Notes: generated by a model from the sequence alone, not told the origin. Counted from the first letter of the stretch, positions 6,241-14,976 are shown. The stretch is DNA of 34,465 nucleotides from Nitrososphaerota archaeon (GCA_022564515.1 JADFLH010000012.1:1-34465), one strand, 5' to 3'. Made by a program: numbers and translations.

Positions 6241-7650
6241 ATGTCGAAAGTTTTTCATGAAATTGAAAAAAAAATTATCCTACTCTTAGATGAAAACCCA
6301 AAACTGACACCAAAAAAAATTGGAACATCAACTGGATTAACTCCTGATCAAATTAGACGAGGAATCGAATGGCTAAAGTTTAAGAAATTGGTGATTGTCG
6401 AAGAATCACAGCAGGTCTATCTTAGACTTGGAAAGAATGGGTTAGGTGCTAATTCTAAAGGTTTACCTGAACGGCAATTGATGGATTTACTCAAAGAAAA
6501 ACCTAGAAAATTAAACGAACTAAAACAAGAACTGAAATCAATCTTCAGTCCTGCCATGGGAATAGCAAGAAAAAATAATTGGATAGAAACCGACGGAGAA
6601 AATATTTCACTAAAAAATCCCCCATCAGATATTTTAGAAGAAAAAATTATTTCCAAAATCGGTAAAAATAAGATTCTAGTTAGTGAAATTGAGGATAAAA
6701 AAACCCTTGAATTTCTCAAAAAAAGACCAAATTTTATCATAGAGGAGATTGAAAAATCTCAAATAATTTCATTATCTGAAAAAGGAAAATCAATTTCTGA
6801 AACCGTGAAAATCTCTGAAGATGTTGTAGTAAAAGCTATAGATGTTGAAGCGGATGTTCCAAAAACTTTTGTTGCAAAAACTCATCCTCTAAAAGACATA
6901 ATTAATGAAATCAGAGAAATTTTTGTTACATTAGGTTTTACTGAAATTCTAGGAAAACTAGCTCAGCCTTGCTTCTGGAATTTTGATGCTTTGTTTACTC
7001 CTCAAGATCACCCTGCAAGAGAATTACAAGATACATTTTATCTTGATGGAGTAAACTCAAAAAAAATCGCTACACCTAAACAAATTCAACAAGTAGCTAA
7101 AGTACACAAGAATAGCTGGCGATACTTATGGAGTATAAATAAAGCAAGACAGATGGTTTTAAGAACACATACTACTTGTGATACAATAAAATTCCTAGCT
7201 GATCACAAACCTGATGAAGCAAGAGTCTTTTCACTAGGTAGAGTTTTTAGAAATGAAAAAGTAAGTTACAAACATCTAGTTGAATTTAATCAAGTTGAAG
7301 GAATTGTTGTTGGAAAAAATACAACTTTGAGAGACCTGATGGGGATTCAAAGGGAGTTTTTCCACAGGATGGGTCTAAACAAAATAAAATTTTGGCCTAC
7401 ATATTTCCCTTACACTGAACCTTCCTTGCAATCAATGGTATACAATGAAAGATTAGATAAGTGGGTAGAATTATTTGGAATGGGAATTTTTAGACCTGAG
7501 GTTACAAAACCTCTTGGAATTACAAAACCTGTCCTTGCATGGGGCGGAGGAATAGAACGAATTGCAATGTTAAAATATGGACTAGATGATGTTCGTGAAT
7601 TTTACAGTAATAACTTGAAATGGTTAAGGAGTGTAACAAAATGCCAGTAA
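6241..7650 (+). CDS. pheS: Phenylalanyl-tRNA synthetase alpha subunit
   Basis: Catalytic subunit of the heterotetrameric class II PheRS. Residues 1 to about 200 hold winged-helix modules (KLTPKKIGTSTGLTPDQIRR) that in archaeal and eukaryotic PheRS contact tRNA. The class II core follows: FWNFDALFTPQDHPARELQD, motif 2 around RVFSLGRVFRNE (about residue 327) and motif 3 LAWGGGIERIAML (about residue 431). Length 469 suits archaeal PheS. The 3' end overlaps pheT by 10 nt, so the subunits are made from one mRNA. Confidence 0.95.
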   Translation: MSKVFHEIEKKIILLLDENPKLTPKKIGTSTGLTPDQIRRGIEWLKFKKLVIVEESQQVYLRLGKNGLGANSKGLPERQLMDLLKEKPRKLNELKQELKSIFSPAMGIARKNNWIETDGENISLKNPPSDILEEKIISKIGKNKILVSEIEDKKTLEFLKKRPNFIIEEIEKSQIISLSEKGKSISETVKISEDVVVKAIDVEADVPKTFVAKTHPLKDIINEIREIFVTLGFTEILGKLAQPCFWNFDALFTPQDHPARELQDTFYLDGVNSKKIATPKQIQQVAKVHKNSWRYLWSINKARQMVLRTHTTCDTIKFLADHKPDEARVFSLGRVFRNEKVSYKHLVEFNQVEGIVVGKNTTLRDLMGIQREFFHRMGLNKIKFWPTYFPYTEPSLQSMVYNERLDKWVELFGMGIFRPEVTKPLGITKPVLAWGGGIERIAMLKYGLDDVREFYSNNLKWLRSVTKCQ

Positions 7651-9278
7651 TTGCACTTGAACTTCCAAGATTGCAAAAGCTAGTTGGAATAACTAATCGA
7701 AAAAAAATTGTTGAAATGCTTCCGTTTCTTGGCTTGGATATAGAATCTCAAGAAAATGATGTTGTTCGTGTAGAATACAGCCCTAATCGTCCTGATTTCT
7801 CGACAGATTTTGGAATTACCTTGAGTTTGCTAGGAATACTAGGGAAAAAAAAAGGAATACCAAAACTAAAAATCAAAAAAGTAAGTGATTATCAAATCAC
7901 AGTTGATTCATCTGTAAGTAAGGTGAGACCGTTTGTAACAGGAATTGTTGCACGATATGGAAAAATTGATGAAAAAGTTTTACAACAAGTCATTATAATG
8001 CAAGAAGATCTTCATTTTGGAATAGGCAGACGTCGCAAAAAATCTTCTATTGGCATTCATGATTTGGACACAATTTCTTTTCCATTTACTTATACAACAA
8101 CTTCAAGAAACCACAAATTTATCCCACTTCATTCATCCGAAGAAAACTCCATTTCTGAAATTCTACAAAATACTGAAGTTGGACAAGAATATGGACACAT
8201 TTTAGGAAACTCAACTAAAGTTCCAATCATAATTGATTCCATGGGAAAAACTGTTTCATTTCCACCAATTATTAATTCATCAATGACTACAGTAACAACA
8301 AAAACAAAAAATCTATTTGTTGAGGTTACAGGGACTGATAAAAATGGTGTTGAAGACATGTTAGCTGTTGTAGCTACAATACTTCAAAGTGCAGGATTTG
8401 AGCTTTGTACTGTAAAGATTTCAGGTGCAAAAAATTCAACCCCACAATTCAAAAAAAGACAAATCATTCTTAGCCAAAATTTAGTAAACACAATGTTGGG
8501 TTTGAGTCTTTCACCAAGAAAAATTGTTAGCGCCTTAAAAAAATCCAGACTTGATGCAACTACAAAAAATAAAAATATTATCTGTACAGTTCCAAGATAT
8601 CGATTTGATATATTTGGCCCAATGGATCTCGTTGAAGAAGTTGTCTTGGGTTATGGAATTGAAAATCTAGAATCAACTTCATCCCCCTCTCAAACACTAG
8701 GACAAAAAAACCATGATAACAATATCTTAAACGACCTTAGTCAAACAATGGTTGGTCTTGGCTACATGGAAGCTCTTAATTCAAGTCTGACAGGTAAACG
8801 AATACTTTACGATCTAACTAATCGTGATTCCTCAAACATAATATATGTAAAGAATTCTAAGAGTCAAGAACACACCATTCTTCGTGACTCGATTCTACCT
8901 GAATTAGTAAATAATCTTTCAAACAACATTCACGAACTTTATCCACAAAAACTATTTGAAATTGGAACTGTTTTTTTAAAAGGAAATCCAATTAAAGAAG
9001 AATTTCATTTAGCTTGTGTTAGTGCACATAACTATGCCAATTTTTCAGAAATAAAATCAATTTTACAATCCACATTAAAAACAGGATTTAATATAGAATG
9101 TAAAACAAAAACCTCATCCTATCCAACTTTTGCTGAAGGAAGTACAGCTGAAATAGTTGTTAATGGAAAATCATATGGATTTATCGGTAAGATTGATTCC
9201 AGCGTTAAAGAGAATTTTAAGATTAGAGTTCCAATCGTTGGCTTCGAAGTAAAACTATCTGGATTAATATTTGACTAG
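7641..9278 (+). CDS. pheT: Phenylalanyl-tRNA synthetase beta subunit
   Basis: Beta subunit of PheRS, with the short archaeal/eukaryotic layout: N-terminal domain with VEYSPNRPDF, a B3/4 editing-type domain (about 80-230), a B5 domain (about 270-345, ending VPRYRFDIFGPMDLVEEV) and a catalytic-like core (KNSKSQEHTILRDSILPEL). I choose ATG 7641 (MPVIALELPRL, 545 residues), 10 nt inside the end of pheS; an ATG at 7620 would add seven unlikely residues. The last codons contain ATTAATATTT, which may be the TATA box of the structured RNA downstream. Confidence 0.95.
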   Translation: MPVIALELPRLQKLVGITNRKKIVEMLPFLGLDIESQENDVVRVEYSPNRPDFSTDFGITLSLLGILGKKKGIPKLKIKKVSDYQITVDSSVSKVRPFVTGIVARYGKIDEKVLQQVIIMQEDLHFGIGRRRKKSSIGIHDLDTISFPFTYTTTSRNHKFIPLHSSEENSISEILQNTEVGQEYGHILGNSTKVPIIIDSMGKTVSFPPIINSSMTTVTTKTKNLFVEVTGTDKNGVEDMLAVVATILQSAGFELCTVKISGAKNSTPQFKKRQIILSQNLVNTMLGLSLSPRKIVSALKKSRLDATTKNKNIICTVPRYRFDIFGPMDLVEEVVLGYGIENLESTSSPSQTLGQKNHDNNILNDLSQTMVGLGYMEALNSSLTGKRILYDLTNRDSSNIIYVKNSKSQEHTILRDSILPELVNNLSNNIHELYPQKLFEIGTVFLKGNPIKEEFHLACVSAHNYANFSEIKSILQSTLKTGFNIECKTKTSSYPTFAEGSTAEIVVNGKSYGFIGKIDSSVKENFKIRVPIVGFEVKLSGLIFD

Positions 9279-9291
9279 GTGCACTTCATAA

Positions 9292-9460
9292 TGCCCTTGA
9301 GCAAGCACATAGACGGATTAGAATGATGTCGATCGTAATGATTCCAATGATTTCTAATTCACCCAGATGTGCTACATTGGGCAGCCCCGGTTAAAGATCT
9401 CAGGGAGGAGAATGGCTATCCCCAATGATCCTGTGCGAGTCAGAACCGGGGAACAATTCA
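9292..9460 (+). ncRNA. Two-hairpin H/ACA-like guide RNA candidate
   Basis: Hairpin 1: lower stem AGCACAT (9304-9310)/ATGTGCT (9367-9373), an internal loop (AGAC/ACCCAG), a 9-bp upper stem GGATTAGAA (9315-9323)/TTCTAATTC (9352-9360) with one G·U, and an apical region with TGATG and ATGAT as in kink-turns; ACA (9374-9376) follows directly. An extra TGCCC (9292-9296)/GGGCA (9379-9383) closes it. Hairpin 2: CCCCGGTT (9385-9392)/AACCGGGG (9444-9451), with CAGG/CCTG inside, followed by AACA. The ATTAATATTT at 9263-9272 is a TATA box at the right distance, and ATTTTTC follows the RNA. I found no RNase P, SRP or 5S rRNA signatures. The H/ACA assignment is inference; that this is a structured RNA is well supported. 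Confidence 0.6.
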
Positions 9461-9517
9461 TTTTTCAAAATAAATCTGATAAGGATTAAAAATACTAGCT
9501 CACAATTGCAGATAACA

Positions 9518-9924
9518 ATGGTAAATTACTGGCTGGCAAAACAGGAGCCAAAAAGTTATAATTTTGCTACATTGAAAAAAGAAGTGAAAACCGTTTGGGA
9601 TGGAGTTCATAACAATTTAGCACTAAAACACATCAGTAATATGAAAAAAGGTGATTTGATTTTACCATTCAGGAGATGAAAAACAAGCAGTTGGAATAAT
9701 GGAAGTTATTTCAAAATCATATTTAAATCCAAAAGAAAAAAAATGAAAGATTTCTTGTAGTTGATGTCAAGCACAAAAAAGAACTAGCAAATCCTGTTAC
9801 TTTGGCTGAAATGAAAAAACAAAAGAAATTCAAAAGTTGGGAATTATTGAGTGTGTCTAGATTATCCGTAATGCCTGTTCCAAAAGAAATTTGGAACTCT
9901 ATCATGAAGATGTCTGGAAAATAA
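9518..9924 (+). pseudogene. EVE-domain protein gene, broken by two frameshifts
   Basis: Three reading-frame pieces together give a complete EVE (PUA-like) protein. Piece 1 from ATG 9518: NYWLAKQEPKSYNF, TVWDGVHNNLA, MKKGDLI. Piece 2 from about 9663: YHSGDEKQAVGIMEVI. Piece 3 from about 9744: ERFLVVDVKHKKELANPVTL, ending RLSVMPVPKEIW and TAA at 9922. The first break lies in a TTTT run (9660-9663), the second in an A8 run (9736-9743). EVE proteins bind modified nucleobases. The coding signal is intact apart from the shifts, so this may be a recent pseudogene or homopolymer errors in an intact gene. Confidence 0.85.
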
Positions 9925-9972
9925 GCTTAGAATAATCGCTTTATTGATATATCCCATAGTATTATTAGAACT

Positions 9973-10212
9973 ATGGCAACTGCTTACATCCTAATAAATT
10001 GCGAACTAGGATCCGAAGAAGCAATCATACAACAGCTTAAAGATCTTGAAGGTGTCAAAGAGGTTCACGGAACTTTTGGAGCATATGACATTTTAGCAAA
10101 AATCGAATCTGATACCGTTGAAAAACTTAGAGAAACGATTACGTGGAAGATAAGAAAGATCGAAAAGATTCGATCAACATTAACTTTAATGGGAATTGAA
10201 GGCCAAACATAA
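9973..10212 (+). CDS. Stand-alone Lrp/AsnC ligand-binding (RAM) domain
   Basis: A 79-residue protein covering the alpha-beta sandwich of Lrp/AsnC regulators without the helix-turn-helix: ATAYILINCELGSEEAIIQQ, then GVKEVHGTFGAYDILAKIES and IRKIEKIRSTLTLMGIEG. Such domains form dimers and octamers and bind amino acids or modulate full-length Lrp proteins. TTTATTGATA (from about 9941) is a TATA box about 27 nt before the ATG. The gene 18 nt downstream has no promoter of its own that I can see and is probably co-transcribed. Confidence 0.9.
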   Translation: MATAYILINCELGSEEAIIQQLKDLEGVKEVHGTFGAYDILAKIESDTVEKLRETITWKIRKIEKIRSTLTLMGIEGQT

Positions 10213-10230
10213 TCCCCTCTTTTTCTAGCA

Positions 10231-10797
10231 ATGTTACTTCATTTCATTTTTGTAATTAAAGAAAAAGATCTGGATAAAAGAAAAACCGAATACGAGTATG
10301 TAAAACAAATGGCTCAGTTCTATAAATCTTGGATAAAACAACACTTTTCAAAAGATTTTGAAATAAAAACCGATGAAATGATTACCTCTCCCAGAAGTAT
10401 TTTTCAAAGACTAGATACGCACACACTTTTTACGGATCATCAAGCACGTGGAAAAGACATCTATCATTTTTACTTATGCCACTTCAGACCAATTTGGACT
10501 GATTGTCCCTGTGAGGGATATCATGCTGAAAATTTTAGTATGGTTTGGTGGCAAGAACCTAAAAATAAGGATGATATTTTATTTTTAGCAGAAAATAACT
10601 GTACTATTGTTTCACATGAACTGGCACATGAAATACTTCGACAAATAAAACATAAAAATTTCATTGAAGATGTACATGACGTGTGGACTCAACACATCCA
10701 TAATAATTTACCATTCGAGCAGTATGGAAAAAATTTTAAAAAGACTAGTGAAGAACCAATGTTTTTAGCACTTGACATATCAAGTTTTCAGTTATAG
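10231..10797 (+). CDS. Putative zincin with HExxH motif
   Basis: A 188-residue soluble protein with SHELAHEILRQ (about residues 129-139), the HExxH zinc-binding motif of metallopeptidases with the catalytic Glu. Downstream Asp/His residues in DVHDVWTQH (about 147-155) could give the third ligand. A Cys pair lies in WTDCPCEGYH. There is no signal peptide or membrane segment, and no known peptidase family is obvious. It follows the RAM-domain gene after 18 nt, which suggests an operon. Peptidase activity is inferred from the motif alone. Confidence 0.7.
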   Translation: MLLHFIFVIKEKDLDKRKTEYEYVKQMAQFYKSWIKQHFSKDFEIKTDEMITSPRSIFQRLDTHTLFTDHQARGKDIYHFYLCHFRPIWTDCPCEGYHAENFSMVWWQEPKNKDDILFLAENNCTIVSHELAHEILRQIKHKNFIEDVHDVWTQHIHNNLPFEQYGKNFKKTSEEPMFLALDISSFQL

Positions 10798-10836
10798 TAA
10801 AATCAATGAGTGAGCTGTTTTAGAAATGAATAAAGA

Positions 10837-11469
10837 TTAACACTTTATAACTGAATAGATGTTATTCTCAAAATTTGCAGTTTTAAAATCTAATTTGTTT
10901 TCAGCATCTTTCTTTCTTGATTTGCTAAGTTTTTCAAGTTGTACTAATGCATCTCCTTTAAAACCAACAGAGGAACTGTAAATCGCGTCCGTTAACTGAG
11001 CTCCATGATCCCCTTTCTTTATATCATCTACAATTGAATAGAATTTTGTAGTTTCCTTTTGTGTTACAGGGTTGCCCGTTGCTTTGTTAAAGGCAACTGC
11101 TATGTACATGCCATTACTTTTAACCGCAACAGGTATCTTGTGGTTTTTTCCAGAAATGCCTGGAATTATTTCATTAATTAAAACCTCACATTTATGGTAC
11201 ATACTAGAAACATAAGCATAGAAACGATATTGTGCAAATCTTCCTGCTTTATCTACTTCACAATCCACAAAGATACTATGCAAAAAATTGAGGGCTTGAA
11301 CGTTCATACTTTGTAACCGATCGTCAATTCGTCCTCTTTCATGTAAATCGGACTTGCACTCTTTTGCGACTAGCTCAAGAATAAAGTCCGGCAAATTATA
11401 GTTCTTAAGTGCAGCAACGAAAGAGCCTGCTTGCGACATTCCAAATTTGGGAAAACCTTTGTTAGTCAT
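10837..11469 (-). CDS. Protein of unknown function, 210 residues
   Basis: A soluble protein beginning MTNKGFPKFGMSQAGSFVAA. The first two thirds are mostly helical; a beta segment around NGMYIAVAFNKATGNPVTQKE (about residues 122-142) is followed by charged helices rich in Lys. The single Cys residues do not form a motif. I do not recognise a family. It converges with the HExxH gene and diverges from aconitase across about 150 bp in which I see only AT-rich promoter-like sequence. No sign of frameshift; the ATG is clear. Confidence 0.65.
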   Translation of the reverse strand: MTNKGFPKFGMSQAGSFVAALKNYNLPDFILELVAKECKSDLHERGRIDDRLQSMNVQALNFLHSIFVDCEVDKAGRFAQYRFYAYVSSMYHKCEVLINEIIPGISGKNHKIPVAVKSNGMYIAVAFNKATGNPVTQKETTKFYSIVDDIKKGDHGAQLTDAIYSSSVGFKGDALVQLEKLSKSRKKDAENKLDFKTANFENNIYSVIKC

Positions 11470-11620
11470 TTTTAGTTAACACATCCACAAATTGAGATTT
11501 TATAATTCCCCCTAAACAACGGTTTAATTGATGGTTTTTCGCTTATAATTGTTAAGAAAAATTGTACGTTTTAAAAATGAAATTAGAAAAATTAATTTCA
11601 AATATCAGATATAAACAGCT

Positions 11621-13891
11621 ATGGAAATAGAAACTATAGCTAAAACGGTATCAAAGGTATACAAAAAATCTGTAGATAATGTCAAAAAATACAGAAAGAT
11701 AGTAAACAGGCCTCTTACTCTTGCAGAAAAAATTCTTGTAGGTCACCTAGTTGAAATTGAAAACAAAAATCTTGATAATGATCAAAACTATGTTTTTCTT
11801 AGCCCAGACAGGATTGCATTACAAGATGTTACAGGTCAAATGTCCATTCTTCAATTCATTCAAGCTGGCCAAAAACAAACAGCTATTCCTACTACTATCC
11901 ATTGTGATCATCTGATTCGGGCAAAAGTAGAAGGAGAAATTGACACGAAGGTTTCTTTAAATGAAAATAGTGAAGTTTTCAAATTTTTAGAGTCAGCATC
12001 TAGCAAATATGGAATTGGTTTTTGGAAACCAGGAGCTGGTATTATTCACCAAGTGGTTTTGGAAAATTACGCATTTCCCGGCGGACTAATGATTGGAACT
12101 GATTCTCACACCCCAAATGCAGGTGGTCTTGGAATGATTGCAATTGGCGTTGGTGGTATTGAGGCAACAGAAACAATGGCTGGAATGCCTTGGGAAATAC
12201 TGTATCCAAAACGTATTGGTGTTCATCTTACTGGGGAACTAAATGGTTGGACTGCTCCAAAAGATATTATATTACGCGTAGCAGGCGAGCTAACAGTATC
12301 TGGAGGAACCAATTCAATAATAGAATACTTTGGTACTGGAGCAAAAACGATTAGCTGTACTGGAAAAGCTACCATCACAAATATGGGTGCTGAAGTTGGA
12401 GCAACCTGTTCAATATTTCCTTATGATGAAAGGATGGAAATTTATCTTAGGCACACTAATCGTGAAGAAATTGCAAAACTTGCGAACAAGTACAAAGATT
12501 TACTCGTACCTGATCCTGAAATAGAACAAAACCCTGAAAATTATTTTGATAAAGTAATTGAGATAAATCTTTCTTCCCTTGAACCACATATTGTTGGACC
12601 TCATACTCCAGATTTAGCTAGACCAATTTCACAACTATCATCTGATGTAAAAAACAATCACTATATAGATGACATTTCAGTGGCTTTGATAGGAAGTTGT
12701 ACAAATTCATCATATGAAGATATGTCCCGAGTTGCTGATCTTGCAGAACAAGCAAAAGCAAAAGGAATAAAGACAAAAATTCCATTGCTAGTCACGCCTG
12801 GCTCTGAACAAATTAGAGCAACAATTGAAAGAGATGGACAAATGCAATCATTAGAAGACATTGGCGCAACAGTTCTAGCAAACGCATGTGGTCCTTGTAT
12901 TGGACAATGGACTAGACCAGAGCTTAAAGAAGCTCAACCAAATACTATTGTGACATCATATAATAGAAATTTTCCAGGACGTAACGACGGTAGGAGAGAA
13001 ACAATGAACTTTATTGGAAGCCCTGAAATGGTTACTGCATTAGCTCTTGGTGGTAATTTATCCTTTAATCCTCTAATTCACACCTTAACTGCAGCTGATG
13101 GTTCTAAATTCAAATTAGATCCTCCAAAGAAATCACCAGATATTCCAGAAAAAGGGTTCAAAAGATCAGAAGAGGTTTTTGTTGCACCATCAAAAAATCC
13201 CGAAAGTGTTAAGGTTATTATTGATAAAAATAGTAACAGATTGCAACTCCTTAAACCATTTCCTGCTTGGGATGAAAAAGATTTTGAAGAGCTACCAATT
13301 TTGATTAAAACAAAAGGAAAGTGTACTACTGATCACATTTCTCCTGCTGGCGCATGGTTATCATACAGAGGCCATCTTGACAATCTTAGCGATAACTTGT
13401 TGCTTGGAGCTGTTAATGCATTTAATGATGAAGTTGGAAAAGGGAGAAACATTTTAACAAACAAAATTGAACCATGCCCGCAACTTGCAAGACAATACAA
13501 AGAAAAAGGAATTCGTTGGGTAATAATTGGCGATAATAACTACGGAGAAGGGAGTAGCAGGGAACACGCTGCTATGACTCCAAGATACTTAGGATGTGTG
13601 ACTGTGATCGTAAAGAGCATTGCTAGAATTCATGAAACAAATTTGAAAAAACAAGGAATACTTGCATTAACATTTGAAAATCCAAATGATTATGAAAAAA
13701 TCAAAGAAAGCGACAGAATTAGCATATTAGGATTAAAAGATCTCAAACCTGCGACATCTCTGAAATGTATAATACAACATAATGATGGAACAAAAGAGGA
13801 AGTTTCACTTCATCACTCTTATAACAAGTCTCAGATTGAGTGGTTCCGTGCTGGCTCTGCCCTTAACATTCTTCATTCAAAAGAAAATTAA
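11621..13891 (+). CDS. acn: Aconitate hydratase
   Basis: Interconverts citrate and isocitrate in the TCA cycle using a [4Fe-4S] cluster. Cluster ligands are visible at C360 (GSCTNSS) and C423/C426 (NACGPCIGQW). Substrate-binding signatures include GTDSHTPNAGG (about residues 160-170) and, in the C-terminal swivel domain, GEGSSREHAAMTPRYLG (about 642-658). Length 756 matches the mitochondrial-type aconitase family. Single gene with its own promoter region; tRNA-Trp lies downstream on the opposite strand. Confidence 0.96.
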   Translation: MEIETIAKTVSKVYKKSVDNVKKYRKIVNRPLTLAEKILVGHLVEIENKNLDNDQNYVFLSPDRIALQDVTGQMSILQFIQAGQKQTAIPTTIHCDHLIRAKVEGEIDTKVSLNENSEVFKFLESASSKYGIGFWKPGAGIIHQVVLENYAFPGGLMIGTDSHTPNAGGLGMIAIGVGGIEATETMAGMPWEILYPKRIGVHLTGELNGWTAPKDIILRVAGELTVSGGTNSIIEYFGTGAKTISCTGKATITNMGAEVGATCSIFPYDERMEIYLRHTNREEIAKLANKYKDLLVPDPEIEQNPENYFDKVIEINLSSLEPHIVGPHTPDLARPISQLSSDVKNNHYIDDISVALIGSCTNSSYEDMSRVADLAEQAKAKGIKTKIPLLVTPGSEQIRATIERDGQMQSLEDIGATVLANACGPCIGQWTRPELKEAQPNTIVTSYNRNFPGRNDGRRETMNFIGSPEMVTALALGGNLSFNPLIHTLTAADGSKFKLDPPKKSPDIPEKGFKRSEEVFVAPSKNPESVKVIIDKNSNRLQLLKPFPAWDEKDFEELPILIKTKGKCTTDHISPAGAWLSYRGHLDNLSDNLLLGAVNAFNDEVGKGRNILTNKIEPCPQLARQYKEKGIRWVIIGDNNYGEGSSREHAAMTPRYLGCVTVIVKSIARIHETNLKKQGILALTFENPNDYEKIKESDRISILGLKDLKPATSLKCIIQHNDGTKEEVSLHHSYNKSQIEWFRAGSALNILHSKEN

Positions 13892-13911
13892 ATCCATTCA
13901 AAACGAAAATG

Positions 13912-14063
13912 TGGGGCCGGCCGGAATCGAACCGACGACCTACGGGTCACTACAGCTCCAAACTCACATCATTTTTTCATCAGCAGCTTTGTTTAACCTC
14001 TGGAGCCCTTAGCGGTGATCTATACGTATACACTGTCGCCCTGCCAGGCTAGGCTACGACCCC
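13912..14063 (-). tRNA. tRNA-Trp (CCA) with two introns
   Basis: Acceptor GGGGTCG (from 14063) pairs with CGGCCCC; T arm GTCGG-TTCGATT-CCGGC. Intron 1 (plus 14009-14034, 26 nt) splits the anticodon stem between positions 28 and 29: helix GGCG/CGCT with bulges ACA and AAG is a good bulge-helix-bulge. Joining restores stem ACGGG/CCCGT around loop CTCCAGA, anticodon CCA. Intron 2 (plus 13948-13999, 52 nt) is at 37/38; its 5' site fits, but the 3' helix pairs only three of four bases, so that boundary is tentative. Intron 2 contains CTGATGA and ATGATG (box C-like) and a TTTGGAG tract complementary to the anticodon loop. The mature length is 74 nt. Confidence 0.88.
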
Positions 14064-14151
14064 ACAACAAATAAAAAAAATCGTAGAATTTTAAGTTATT
14101 TTTACCAAGATTTATTTGCAAATATAAGCATGAAAATTATAAAGTTTAGCC

Positions 14152-14685
14152 ATGGTTAAACCCGCGATCATTATAATAGGGGCAATTCCAGTAATTTTCG
14201 CAATACTTATTGCAATACCATTAATCACAAAATCGGAAATTCCTTTTTCTGCCGTTAATACAAACGATATAATTGAGTTAGAGTATACAAAATATCATCT
14301 CAAAAAAATCTCATTTGGTGTAACAGAGAGATTTGAAGCTCAAAAAAGTGAAATTTTGGTTATTCAAAACAACGGAGACATTAGATACACTGTAACAGAA
14401 GAAGGAATTATGACACCCGACAAATTTTCTAATCTTGATAAAGAAAAAATGAAAAAACTTACAGCACTAATTAAAGAGACAGGGTTTATGTCGATACCAA
14501 GTGAATCATTTCCAGTTCAAGATGGTGTAGAGGAATATCAAAAATCCTCACTCAAAGTAATCCTAAATAGAGAAGTAAAGCAAATTCACTGGTCTGAACA
14601 AAGTGTTACTGAAAAATTTGTACCACCAATAATAACCATTGTAGAATCTGAGCTTGACCAAATAATTGCACAATTAATAGAATAA
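14152..14685 (+). CDS. Membrane-anchored protein of unknown function
   Basis: A 177-residue protein with an uncleaved-looking N-terminal hydrophobic segment (AIIIIGAIPVIFAILIAIPL, residues 5-24) after MVKP, then a soluble, probably extracytoplasmic domain. The domain contains SEILVIQNNGDIRYTVTEEG and KMKKLTALIKETGFMSIPSE. AAATATAAG (about 14121-14129) is a TATA box about 27 nt before the ATG, indicating a leaderless transcript. I do not recognise the family, and there are no catalytic motifs or Cys residues. Confidence 0.7.
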   Translation: MVKPAIIIIGAIPVIFAILIAIPLITKSEIPFSAVNTNDIIELEYTKYHLKKISFGVTERFEAQKSEILVIQNNGDIRYTVTEEGIMTPDKFSNLDKEKMKKLTALIKETGFMSIPSESFPVQDGVEEYQKSSLKVILNREVKQIHWSEQSVTEKFVPPIITIVESELDQIIAQLIE

Positions 14686-14832
14686 GTAACATGGATTTGT
14701 CTACATTAATGTCATTAATGGCCCTTGCAGAACTTGCGGGGCTAGTTGGGCAACCGCGTAAATGAATTTTTAGAGTAATCGATCTCACAACGACAACATT
14801 TTGAGTAGGTATCTGTAGATTTTATGAAAAAT

Positions 14833-14976
14833 CTATGTTTTTCCTATCCTAAACATCTTTGTTCCACAGGTTGGACAGATGCCTTTTGTTGCGGGCCTAC
14901 CATTTTTCATGGTGATGGATTCTGGATCCTTCATTTCTCTTTTAGTTCTGCATTTGACACAATATCCTATTGTCAT
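14833..14976 (-). CDS. 47-residue zinc-ribbon protein (DUF5679-like)
   Basis: Minus-strand frame from ATG (14974-14976) to TAG (14833-14835). The protein begins MTIGYCVKCRTKREMKDPES and ends KGICPTCGTKMFRIGKT, two CxxC knuckles that make a complete zinc ribbon. The wording YCVKC...MKNGRPATKG...CPTCGTKMFRIG is what I know from the small DUF5679 family, often encoded in archaea. Function unknown; nucleic-acid binding is plausible for such ribbons. Confidence 0.8.
   Translation of the reverse strand: MTIGYCVKCRTKREMKDPESITMKNGRPATKGICPTCGTKMFRIGKT

Noticed and set aside
9292-9460. RNase P RNA, SRP RNA or 5S rRNA for the structured RNA after pheT
   Set aside because: The conserved RNase P core, the SRP helix-8 GNAR/AGCAG motif and the 5S loop sequences are not present.
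9425-9679. Single 84-residue frame reaching into the EVE region
   Set aside because: Its first 31 codons lie in the end of the structured RNA and its 3' flank; only the part from ATG 9518 resembles a protein family.
13782-14012. Plus-strand frame running through the tRNA-Trp gene
   Set aside because: It is the out-of-frame shadow of the aconitase 3' end plus antisense tRNA-Trp.
14691-14765. 24-residue frame MDLSTLMSLMALAELAGLVG... after the membrane-anchored protein gene
   Set aside because: No promoter at leaderless distance and no ribosome-binding site; a frame this short with low-complexity composition is expected by chance.
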